Of a DNA stretch of 5,177 bases, positions 1-5,123 are shown one piece after another; the first letter of the stretch is position 1; the number at the start of each line of letters is the position of its first letter. The position numbers and the translations under genes were made by a program. Location of the stretch: assembly GCA_027294925.1 (NCBI GenBank), contig JAPULM010000193.1, forward strand, positions 1 through 5,177, written 5' to 3'. This DNA comes from a bacterium. GTDB lineage: Bacteria > Tectomicrobia > Entotheonellia > Entotheonellales > Entotheonellaceae. The notes below the pieces were generated by a model that worked only from the letters and a program-made list of their open reading frames with translations, was not told the DNA's origin and searched no databases.

Positions 1-1044
1 TCCGACCTCAGCCGCGAGCGCGTGGCCCGCTACCCCGCGCTGAAAATGTACCCGACCATCGCCGGGGCCCTGACGCTGGGCGGCAGTCAGTTGGCTGTCG
101 ACGGCATCCTGCTGATCGCTGAACATGGGCAGTACCCCAACAACGAGAAGGGCCAGACCCAGTATCCGCGCTATCAGTTCTTTCGCCAGGTCGTCGATGT
201 TTTCCGGGCCAGCGGCAGGAGCGTACCCGTCTTTTGCGACAAGCATCTTTCCTGGAAGTGGGAATGGGCCCTCGAAATGGTCGAGACCAGTCGCGAACTC
301 GGCTTTCCGCTGCTGGCCGGTTCGTCGCTGCCGGTGTGTCGACGCATACCCTCGATCGATATGCCCTGGGGGAGTCAAGTCGAGGAGATCGTCAGCGTCG
401 GAGTGGGCGGCATCGACGGCTACGACATCCATTCGCTGGAGGCCATACAGTGCCTGGCGGAGCGGCGCCGGGGTGGCGAGACCGGGGTCGTGTCGATAAA
501 AGCCTGGCGCGGGGACGCCGTTTGGCAGGCCCTCAGCTTGGGCTCGTGGGAGGCTGGAGGCTGGGATGAGACCTTGTTCGAGGCCTGTCTGTGCCGCAGC
601 CACAACCTCAAGCCGGCTGACGAAAGCAATCGCCACACCTATCCCAAGCCGGAGGATTTGCCGTGCCTGGTCTCCTCGCCGCCGGTGGCTTATCGCTTTG
701 AGTACGCCGACGGTCTGCGCGCCACCATGCTGTTACTCGAAGGGCTTGTGCACGACATCACCATTGCCGCCCGACTGAAAAACCAGCCGGACCCGCTATC
801 ACTGCTCTTCTATCTGGGCTCGGGACATGGGATGCAGCCTAACTTCTTCAACCCGCTCAGTCACCACATCGAGCGCATGATCGCGACCGGCCAATCGCCT
901 TATCCGGTTGAGCGAACGCTGTTGACGACCGGGCTGACCGCGGCCGGTATCGAGTCGCTCTGGTTGGGCCAAAAAGCGCTCGCGACGCCGCACTTGGCCA
1001 TCGACTACCAGGTGGGACGAGAATCGACCTTCTGGAGGACATGA
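1..1044 (+). CDS. Gfo/Idh/MocA-like oxidoreductase family protein, upstream paralogue, 5'-truncated by the window edge
   Basis: The frame is open from base 1, giving 347 visible residues ending in TGA at 1042-1044. The GTG at 22 is not the true start: the residues before it (SDLSRERVARYP) already align with residues 59-70 of the downstream gene (DLSRQRAAEHG region), so roughly 55-60 N-terminal residues lie outside the window. Shared blocks with the paralogue are EHGQYPNNEKGQ, PRYQFF, DKHLSW, LLAGSSLPV, an IHSLEAIQC block followed by ERRRGGETGV, a FEYADGLRAT block and PYPVERTLL. The order (Rossmann-like part, then a DKH motif where Gfo/Idh/MocA enzymes have EKP) suggests a divergent NAD(P)-dependent sugar dehydrogenase. 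That is inference: the family is normally annotated as hypothetical and no substrate is visible. It is the more diverged copy (CDKHLSWKWEW instead of NDKHLSYSFEK). It is co-transcribed and translationally coupled with the next gene through an ATGA overlap. Confidence 0.85.
   Translation, partial: SDLSRERVARYPALKMYPTIAGALTLGGSQLAVDGILLIAEHGQYPNNEKGQTQYPRYQFFRQVVDVFRASGRSVPVFCDKHLSWKWEWALEMVETSRELGFPLLAGSSLPVCRRIPSIDMPWGSQVEEIVSVGVGGIDGYDIHSLEAIQCLAERRRGGETGVVSIKAWRGDAVWQALSLGSWEAGGWDETLFEACLCRSHNLKPADESNRHTYPKPEDLPCLVSSPPVAYRFEYADGLRATMLLLEGLVHDITIAARLKNQPDPLSLLFYLGSGHGMQPNFFNPLSHHIERMIATGQSPYPVERTLLTTGLTAAGIESLWLGQKALATPHLAIDYQVGRESTFWRT
1034..1038 (+). promoter_or_regulatory. Ribosome binding site GGAGG that bears on the start of the second paralogue
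   Basis: GGAGG sits inside the last codons of the first gene. Two consecutive ATG codons follow, at 1041 and 1044. The first leaves only 2 bases of spacing and the second leaves 5, so translation may really begin at 1044. The protein then loses just one Met. Confidence 0.6.
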
Positions 1045-2240
1045 TGCCCAATCCGCCGCGCAAAAAGCTGGCCCTTATCACCACTATCTGGGGCTGGCGC
1101 AACCACGCCAATCACATGGGGGAACGCTTCCTCAACGGTTATCCACTCAACGGCAAGTGGCACCGTCCGGAAATGGACGTGGTCGGCGTCTATGTCGACC
1201 AGCGCCCCGAAGGCGATCTGAGCCGTCAACGGGCCGCCGAGCACGGCTTTGAGATCTATCCTACGATCTCCCAGGCCCTGCGTTTGGGCGCCGACAAGAT
1301 GGGCGTGGATGCGGTATTGCTCATCGGAGAGCACGGCGATTACCCCAGCAACGCGAAAGGGCAGAAACTCTACCCGCGCTATGAATTCTTTATGCAGATT
1401 GCGGAGGTCTTCCGGCAGGACGGCCGTGCCGTACCTGTATTCAACGACAAGCACCTGTCGTATTCCTTTGAGAAGGCGCAACGCATGGTGGCCGCCTCCA
1501 AGGCGTTGCAATTCCCCATGCTGGCCGGCTCATCGCTCCCGGTCACTTTTCGGTTACCCTCCATCGAGCTGCCCCTAGGCTGCGATATTGAGGATGCCCT
1601 CATGGTCGGCGTCGGCGGCTCGGATGCCATGGATTTCCACGCCCTGGAAGCCATGCAGTGCATGGTCGAACGCCGCCGCGGTGGCGAGACCGGGGTGCAG
1701 GCGGTACAACTCATCGAAGGCGATCAAGTCTGGCGCGCCGGCCAGGACGGCCGCTGGTCGAGGCGCCTGCTCGAAGGCGCGCTGTCCCGGTCCGACTCGC
1801 GTAGCGGTATCGGTCTTAGCGACGGCAGACCGCAAGATCTGGTCCACAGCGGCGAATTGGAACAGTTGGTGGAGAAGCCGTCGGCCTATTTCATCGAGTA
1901 CAGGGACGGTTTCCGGGCCACGCTTTTAATGCTCAACGGCGCCGTCGCGGACTACACCTTTGCCGCCAAGGTCCAGGGGCTAACCCAGATTCAGTCGACC
2001 CAGTTCTTGCTGCCACCCCAGCCCAATGTCGTTTATTCCGCTTGTCTGATGGCTAAGGTGGAAGAAATGATCCGTTCCGGCCGAGCGCCGTATCCGGTCG
2101 AACGGACCCTCCTGGTAAGTGGCATGCTGGAGCGCTGCCTTGAGTCGCGCATTAGCGGGCATCGCCGGCTGGCAACGCCCGAGCTGAACGTGTCCTACCC
2201 GGCGCCTCGGGCATCACAGTTTTGCGGGGCCCTCGGCTAG
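1041..2240 (+). CDS. Gfo/Idh/MocA-like oxidoreductase family protein, downstream paralogue, complete
   Basis: This is a complete protein of 399 residues (398 if the second ATG is used). Residues 9-60 contain KLALITTIWGW, a conserved stretch (NHANHMGERFLNGYP) and VVGVYVDQ. Residues 84-101 read like the end of a Rossmann fold (VDAVLLIGEHGDYP). D136-K137-H138 occupies the place of the EKP motif of Gfo/Idh/MocA dehydrogenases. A C-terminal half follows with LAGSSLP (161-167), the family signature around H200 running into ERRRGGETGV (210-219), FIEYRDGFRAT (284-293) and PYPVERTLL (350-358). I recognise the family as a widely distributed hypothetical protein of Planctomycetota and similar environmental bacteria. 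Assigning it to sugar or polyol oxidoreduction rests on fold resemblance only. No signal peptide or membrane segment is seen, so it is probably cytoplasmic. It overlaps the upstream paralogue by 4 bases and probably shares its mRNA. Its TAG stop is followed within a few bases by a broken cold-shock gene in the same frame, marking a recombination junction. Confidence 0.88.
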   Translation: MMPNPPRKKLALITTIWGWRNHANHMGERFLNGYPLNGKWHRPEMDVVGVYVDQRPEGDLSRQRAAEHGFEIYPTISQALRLGADKMGVDAVLLIGEHGDYPSNAKGQKLYPRYEFFMQIAEVFRQDGRAVPVFNDKHLSYSFEKAQRMVAASKALQFPMLAGSSLPVTFRLPSIELPLGCDIEDALMVGVGGSDAMDFHALEAMQCMVERRRGGETGVQAVQLIEGDQVWRAGQDGRWSRRLLEGALSRSDSRSGIGLSDGRPQDLVHSGELEQLVEKPSAYFIEYRDGFRATLLMLNGAVADYTFAAKVQGLTQIQSTQFLLPPQPNVVYSACLMAKVEEMIRSGRAPYPVERTLLVSGMLERCLESRISGHRRLATPELNVSYPAPRASQFCGALG

Positions 2241-2246
2241 CCCTCT

Positions 2247-2411
2247 GGATTTATAATCACCAATGAAGCGGAAGATGTCTTTGTGCATCATTCCAACATC
2301 GAAGGAACAGGTTTCAAAAACTTTGATGACGAACCAGAAGCTGAGTTCAACATGGTCAAAGGGCCCAAAGGCTATCAAGCCGAAGCAGTTCAGAAACTTT
2401 CAAGGTGGTAA
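2247..2411 (+). pseudogene. Cold-shock protein (CspA family) remnant lacking its 5' end
   Basis: Reading from GGA at 2247 to TAA at 2409-2411 gives 54 residues that begin GFIITNEAEDVFVHH and continue with SNIEGTGFKNFDDEPEAEF, then VKGPKGYQAEAVQKL. This is the cold-shock domain from the end of RNP1 onward. RNP2 (VFVHH) and the C-terminal VKGPKGYQAE block are intact. CspA-type proteins are nucleic-acid chaperones of about 65-70 residues. Here the start codon and the N-terminal KVKWFN and first half of KGFGFI are missing. The only upstream codons in this frame before the remnant are CCC and TCT after the TAG at 2238-2240 of the preceding gene, so no start is available. The remnant keeps its own terminator about 35 bases downstream. 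Recombination or insertion of the preceding gene pair probably removed the 5' end. The protein is not expected to be made. Confidence 0.85.
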
Positions 2412-2446
2412 ATCCAACAGGCACTCACAAATTCGAACGGGAAAAG

Positions 2447-2472
2447 GCTCTCAAGTTTTGAGAGCTTTTTTT
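2447..2472 (+). terminator. Rho-independent terminator of the truncated cold-shock gene
   Basis: The stem GCTCTCAA (2447-2454) pairs perfectly with TTGAGAGC (2458-2465) across a 3-base loop, followed by seven T residues (2466-2472). The A-run at 2442-2445 upstream can pair with the T-tract, so it may also work in reverse. It lies where a cold-shock gene terminator is expected. It should now stop transcription coming from the paralogue pair, leaving the 2638 gene dependent on its own promoter. Confidence 0.88.
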
Positions 2473-2552
2473 ATGCCGACATTCGGTGATTCCCACCAAC
2501 TTCCTCGCATGGCGCCGTCTCGTTTTCTGGGCGTTGGGCAAAGTGCGATTCG

Positions 2553-2571
2553 TTCGCCCGAAAGGGGCGAA
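2553..2571. repeat. Short perfect inverted repeat in an otherwise empty spacer
   Basis: TTCGCCC (2553-2559) and GGGCGAA (2565-2571) form a 7-bp hairpin with loop GAAAG. No T-run follows, so it is not a standard terminator. It may be a REP-like palindrome or an RNA stem in the leader of the next gene. The rest of 2473-2627 shows no gene, no convincing promoter and no second copy of this repeat inside the window. Confidence 0.45.
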
Positions 2572-2627
2572 GGGGAACAGTTCAACTTGATGAGTACCGA
2601 CCAGAAATAGCAGCACGACTCAATAAC

Positions 2628-2631
2628 GGAG
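2628..2631 (+). promoter_or_regulatory. Ribosome binding site GGAG of the enolase-superfamily gene
   Basis: GGAG lies 6 bases before the ATG at 2638. This supports that ATG as the start, as does the typical enolase-superfamily N-terminus that follows (MKIKHIETITLDIPF). No clear -35/-10 pair was found upstream. Confidence 0.65.
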
Positions 2632-2637
2632 CTTTTT

Positions 2638-3867
2638 ATGAAAATTAAGCACATTGAAACCATCACATTGGATATCCCTTTTTACGCTGACCACGTCACG
2701 CGCGCCATGCAACGGGCGCAAACCCACGATGAGCGCGTCCATGTATGTCGCATCGAAACCGACAACGGCATCGTTGGATATGGAGACGGCGGCGTTGCGG
2801 ATGTAGACCGGCTGATGGGTCAGAATCCTTTTGCTATCATGAACGACGACTCCATTGGTTTTGGCGCGCAATTGGCGGTACTGGACGTCGCTGGAAAATC
2901 CGCCGGCGTTCCGGTGCACGCCCTCCTCGGTGACAAACTGCGAGACCGTTGTCCCATCTCTTGGTGGGATATCGATATGCCGCCGGAAGATTGGGCTGCG
3001 GAAGCGCAGGAATCCCTCAAACGCGGCTACACCTGCATCAAGCTGAAAGCGCGGCCGTGGCGAGACATCATCGACCAGATAGAGACGGTCGGAAAGGTCG
3101 TACCGCTAGACTACAAATTCGATGTGGACTTCAACGGCTTTCTGCTGACTCAGGCGAAAGCCGAGGTTATTCTTCAGCAGCTTGATGACCACCCCAACAT
3201 CGGGATGTATGAGAGTCCTTTCTATCTCCAGCAGGATCTCACAGGCGCCCGAATTCTACGAGAACGTGTGCGCAAGACCGTCGTGGAGCATTTCCGCGAA
3301 GAGTGTCTGCACGCCCATTGCAGCGACGGTTTCGTGATCGGCGGGGGCGCCACGCAGACCCGGCGGGACGGCACGCTCGCTGCAGCCTTCAACAAGCCTT
3401 TCTGGCTACAACTGGTGGGGACCGGTATTACCACCGCTTTTGCCGTCCACCTTGGCTCAGTCCTCTCCCACGCACAACTGCCTTACATCACCTGCTTTGA
3501 GCTCTGGGAGCACAACCTGCTTCAAGAGCGGCTTGAGGTTGTAGACGGCTACATCGCCGTGCCGGACGCGCCGGGGTTGGGCGTTGAGGTCGATGAGGGG
3601 GCGATCGAGAAATACAAGGTCGATAAGAATCAGCCAAGCCCCACGGCGTTGTATAAACAGAAGAAGCGGATACTTCGCATCAGTTGGCCCGGCGTCGGCG
3701 AGAAGCGGCGAATCTGGGAGTTCACCGATGAAGCTATCTATCAGAGAGCCTTCTATCAAGGCAACCTCCCTGGCTTTGAGCGAGGCGTGAATCTGGAAGT
3801 CATTGAGGACGACGGCAGCCCCGGTTTCCAGAGGGTGCATGAGAGATTGGTTGCTCGCGGCTTGTAA
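2638..3867 (+). CDS. Mandelate racemase/muconate lactonizing enzyme family protein (enolase superfamily)
   Basis: This is a complete 409-residue protein. The N-terminal capping domain ends around SIGFGAQLAVLDVAGKSAG (72-90) and LLGDKLRDR (96-104), the usual family landmark. The barrel follows. IKLKA gives the K135-x-K137 catalytic lysines. VDFN (163-166) matches mandelate racemase VDYN and places metal ligand D164; E192 (YESPF) is the second ligand and E217 (VVEHF), 25 residues later, the likely third. D230 (CSDGFVIGGG) aligns with the Asp of the racemase His-Asp dyad, but the strand where the partner His should sit reads FWLQLVGTG and has none. The barrel closes with HLGSVLSHA and PDAPGLGVEVD (309-319). 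About 80 further residues form a C-terminal extension longer than in the classical enzymes. Such enzymes abstract a proton alpha to a carboxylate using Mg2+, as sugar-acid dehydratases or epimerases. The substrate here is not deducible. It is a single-gene unit, with debris on both sides. Confidence 0.9.
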   Translation: MKIKHIETITLDIPFYADHVTRAMQRAQTHDERVHVCRIETDNGIVGYGDGGVADVDRLMGQNPFAIMNDDSIGFGAQLAVLDVAGKSAGVPVHALLGDKLRDRCPISWWDIDMPPEDWAAEAQESLKRGYTCIKLKARPWRDIIDQIETVGKVVPLDYKFDVDFNGFLLTQAKAEVILQQLDDHPNIGMYESPFYLQQDLTGARILRERVRKTVVEHFREECLHAHCSDGFVIGGGATQTRRDGTLAAAFNKPFWLQLVGTGITTAFAVHLGSVLSHAQLPYITCFELWEHNLLQERLEVVDGYIAVPDAPGLGVEVDEGAIEKYKVDKNQPSPTALYKQKKRILRISWPGVGEKRRIWEFTDEAIYQRAFYQGNLPGFERGVNLEVIEDDGSPGFQRVHERLVARGL

Positions 3868-4056
3868 GATGTGGTAAGCGACAAACCGCCGAATCCAGTG
3901 CAGGCAGGCCTTCTCCGTTTTCAGTGCATAGTGTTCAGTACGAAGAGCCGTCCGTACCGCCTCCTCCAACGCGCTCGTGTCCACCTGTGGGTGATGGTGA
4001 CCATGTGTCGGGCGGGGAACCGCTTCTGGCTGTTCCATCACACGCGGTACGGGCAT
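3868..4056 (-). pseudogene. Tyrosine recombinase (integron-integrase-like) N-terminal stub
   Basis: On the - strand an ATG at 4056-4054 opens a frame whose residues 29-62 include LEEAVRTALRTEHY, LKTEKACLHWIRRF and VAYH. This matches the SAM-like core-binding domain at the N-terminus of integron integrases and related phage integrases (IntI1 has the comparable pattern LHYSLRTEQAYVHWVR). The match stops at about 3871, immediately next to the TAA of the enolase-superfamily gene at 3865-3867. The frame then continues only as meaningless antisense of that gene. The catalytic domain with its R-H-R-Y residues is absent, so the product cannot be active. Arrival of the enolase-superfamily gene, or a deletion at its 3' end, probably cut the integrase. 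A GGGGAG lies 3 bases before the ATG, and the true start could be slightly different. Confidence 0.7.
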
Positions 4057-4097
4057 ATGCTCCCCGGGTTGGGCCAGGAATTCTCAATCGACCTCAG

Positions 4098-4178
4098 ATG
4101 GTACTGAATCACTGCCAAGCCCGGCCACATCAGGGCTTGCGACCCGTTGGGGAGAGGAGATTCGCATTCCGGGCATGA
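4098..4178 (+). pseudogene. Possible C-terminal scrap of an rve-type (IS3/IS481-like) transposase
   Basis: The + frame reads MVLNHCQARPHQGLRPVGE before a TGA at 4176-4178. Many DDE transposases with an integrase core end with a motif of the type HYNRxRPHQGL, so ARPHQGL is suggestive. Nothing upstream in the frame continues the match and no terminal repeats were recognised, so this is at most a short relic. It overlaps the sequence upstream of the integrase stub. Bases 4179-4235 hold nothing recognisable. Confidence 0.35.
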
Positions 4179-4235
4179 GAGGGTCTATCCGCTTGCAGGC
4201 CGCACCAGATGGGGTTAACGCCTCGTTGAATAAAA

Positions 4236-4243
4236 AATATCGT
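4236..4243. repeat. Left 8-bp target-site duplication AATATCGT
   Basis: AATATCGT abuts the left inverted repeat, and the identical 8 bases abut the right repeat at 4392-4399. A perfect 8-bp direct repeat placed exactly at both ends of an inverted-repeat-bounded segment is the expected footprint of transposition. Confidence 0.82.
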
Positions 4244-4267
4244 GGCTCATGTTAAGAAAACGTGCAA
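4244..4267 (+). repeat. Left terminal inverted repeat of the MITE
   Basis: It starts GGCTCATGT and ends GTGCAA. It pairs with the reverse complement of 4368-4391, with six mismatches all in the central part. Confidence 0.78.
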
Positions 4268-4288
4268 AGTGGGTGATTATCTGATTTG

Positions 4289-4343
4289 CCGCCCCCCTCT
4301 TGTTTTCTCCCCCCAAAGTTGGGGGAGAGCAAGAGGGGGGCGG
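4289..4343. repeat. Large perfect G/C-rich hairpin inside the MITE
   Basis: CCGCCCCCCTCTTG (4289-4302) is perfectly complementary to CAAGAGGGGGGCGG (4330-4343). Inside it, CTCCCCC (4307-4313) can pair with GGGGGAG (4321-4327) around an AAAGTT-containing loop. No T-run follows, so it is not a normal terminator, although an RNA made through it would be very stably folded. It probably belongs to the internal part of the mobile element, or is a REP-type palindrome captured by it. Confidence 0.85.
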
Positions 4344-4367
4344 TACGACCATATCAACATTCTGTCG

Positions 4368-4391
4368 TTGCACTAAGTTTTGACATGAGCC
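4368..4391 (-). repeat. Right terminal inverted repeat of the MITE, carrying an outward TTGACA
   Basis: It reads TTGCAC at the inner side and ACATGAGCC at the outer end. The positions that differ from the left repeat create TTGACA at 4380-4385, pointing out of the element. The left repeat has TTAAGA-type sequence there and lacks it. Confidence 0.78.
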
Positions 4392-4406
4392 AATATCGTA
4401 TATACT
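4380..4406 (+). promoter_or_regulatory. Hybrid sigma70-type promoter: -35 in the MITE end, -10 in flanking DNA
   Basis: TTGACA (4380-4385) is a perfect -35 box inside the right terminal repeat. TATACT (4401-4406) is a five-of-six -10 box just past the target duplication. The spacer is 15 bp, shorter than the preferred 17, so strength may be modest. Transcription would start near 4413, about 44 bases before the hydrolase ATG. Insertion sequences are known to activate neighbours through outward -35 boxes in their ends. The call for this element is inference. Confidence 0.55.
4392..4399. repeat. Right 8-bp target-site duplication AATATCGT
   Basis: This is an exact copy of 4236-4243 directly outside the right inverted repeat. 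It lies in the spacer of the proposed hybrid promoter. Confidence 0.82.
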
Positions 4407-4439
4407 GAGCATAGAACTTAATACATGTTCGGTTTGACA

Positions 4440-4446
4440 AAGGAGA
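4440..4446 (+). promoter_or_regulatory. Ribosome binding site AAGGAGA of the SGNH hydrolase gene
   Basis: AAGGAGA is a strong Shine-Dalgarno sequence. Its distance to the ATG at 4457 is 10 bases, a little long. No other in-frame start sits between them, so the 4457 start is accepted. Confidence 0.6.
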
Positions 4447-4456
4447 TTGCGAAAAG

Positions 4457-5041
4457 ATGATAGATTCACCCAAGATCCTGCTACTCGGCGACTCTATCCG
4501 CATCAGCTATCAACCCCATGTTGCTCGCTTGCTCGATGGCAAAGCGACAGTGGTTGGCCCAGCAGATAACTGTCAATACAGCCTCTTTACTTTGTCTTCA
4601 CTTGACAGATGGATAGGAGAGCAAGGGCCACCGAATATAGTCCATTGGAACAATGGGATACATGACGTGGGACACAATCCTGCACGCAGCCCCGTACAGG
4701 TTCCGATTGATATGTACCGCGCCAACCTGGAATTCATTCTCAAACGGTTGACCGCATTGAGCCCACGAGTGATATGGGCAACCATGACGCCCGTTCACCC
4801 GGACCGACCCTTCCGGGATAGCGAGTGGTCATGGCGGAATGACGAAATCGATAGGTACAATGAGGCTGCATGGAAGTTGATGGAGGCCCATGGTCTGCCC
4901 ATCAATGATCTACACGCGCTGGTGCAAGCGAATCTGTTCGAATTCTTGAGCGAAGATATGCTTCACCTGTCTGAAGCTGGACAGAAAGCATGCGCCCAAG
5001 CAGTAGCTGACTGCATCTTGAAACAGATGGCAACGTCCTGA
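4457..5041 (+). CDS. SGNH/GDSL-family hydrolase (putative esterase)
   Basis: This is a complete protein of 194 residues, a usual length for a single-domain SGNH hydrolase. Block I is ILLLGDSIR (7-15) with nucleophile S13. The HWNNGIHD block (63-70) stands where the oxyanion-hole GxND block is expected, with N66 the likely Asn. Block V is EDMLHLSEAGQ (166-176), giving the D167-x-x-H170 pair of the catalytic triad. These enzymes hydrolyse ester bonds, for example acetyl groups on carbohydrates or lipids. The substrate is not visible here. The protein starts directly with the first strand and has no signal peptide, so it is probably cytoplasmic. It stands alone, its promoter seemingly created by the MITE just upstream, and a bulged stem-loop begins about 10 bases after its stop. 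Base composition looks less GC-rich than the 5' genes. Confidence 0.85.
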   Translation: MIDSPKILLLGDSIRISYQPHVARLLDGKATVVGPADNCQYSLFTLSSLDRWIGEQGPPNIVHWNNGIHDVGHNPARSPVQVPIDMYRANLEFILKRLTALSPRVIWATMTPVHPDRPFRDSEWSWRNDEIDRYNEAAWKLMEAHGLPINDLHALVQANLFEFLSEDMLHLSEAGQKACAQAVADCILKQMATS

Positions 5042-5051
5042 TGAAACAACA

Positions 5052-5123
5052 ACCGAACAAAGGTATGCAACTGAACAGCACCTCGGAGACTCGGCGCTGT
5101 CAGCTGATACCTGACCGTTATGC
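5052..5123. other. Bulged stem-loop after the hydrolase gene, weakly attC-like
   Basis: AGGTAT (5061-5066) pairs with ATACCT (5107-5112). CTG (5071-5073) pairs with CAG (5101-5103), and ACAGC (5075-5079) with GCTGT (5096-5100), leaving G5067 and A5074 unpaired on the same arm. Flanking AAC (5056-5058) and GTT (5117-5119) sit as in integron attC core boxes (ACCGAAC and GTTATGC, each one mismatch from RYYYAAC and GTTRRRY), but those boxes complement each other poorly. There is no T-run. It could equally be an mRNA 3'-end stabilising fold. Bases 5124-5177 show nothing recognisable. Confidence 0.3.

Larger units (their letters stand above)
4244..4391. mobile_element. 148-bp non-autonomous insertion element (MITE) with terminal inverted repeats and 8-bp target duplication
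   Basis: The ends begin GGCTCATGT and finish ACATGAGCC. Over 24 bp (4244-4267 against 4368-4391) the inverted repeats match at 18 positions: the outer 9 and the inner 6 (GTGCAA) are perfect and the middle is diverged. AATATCGT flanks both ends directly. There is no coding capacity, and the centre is a large G/C-rich hairpin (4289-4343). It must be moved in trans by a transposase recognising these ends. Ends starting with GG together with 8-bp AT-rich duplications occur in families such as ISL3 and IS1595, but the parent element cannot be named from this window. The perfect duplication suggests a fairly recent insertion. It landed upstream of the SGNH hydrolase gene and appears to supply the -35 half of that gene's promoter. 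Confidence 0.8.

Noticed and set aside
22..24. GTG as the start of the first oxidoreductase gene
   Set aside because: Codons 1-7 before it already align with the paralogue, so the gene begins upstream of the window.
1005..1714. Long - strand frames opposite the oxidoreductase genes
   Set aside because: They are shadows of the GC-rich + strand genes and show no recognisable motifs.
2263..2610. Open frame of 115 residues on the + strand in the spacer
   Set aside because: It runs out of frame through the cold-shock remnant and straight across a strong terminator, and its translation resembles no protein family.
2583..2648. Frame before the enolase-superfamily gene reading LDEYRPEIAARLNNGAF
   Set aside because: It looks faintly protein-like, but it overlaps the ribosome binding site and start of the next gene, and its upstream extension is not recognisable.
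3457..4056. 199-residue - strand frame read as one gene
   Set aside because: Only the first 62 residues look like an integrase. The rest is antisense to the enolase-superfamily gene, so only 3868-4056 was kept, as a pseudogene.
3871..4178. Two + strand frames through 3871-4107 and 3924-4178 as genes
   Set aside because: Both are mostly the complement of the integrase stub. Only the ARPHQGL tail of the second was retained, as a doubtful transposase relic.
4434..4439. Second TTGACA as a -35 box
   Set aside because: The corresponding -10 would fall inside the hydrolase coding sequence, and it overlaps the ribosome binding site region.
4215..4469. 84-residue - strand frame over the MITE
   Set aside because: It is read through inverted repeats and a G/C palindrome, lacks a ribosome binding site and has no family resemblance.
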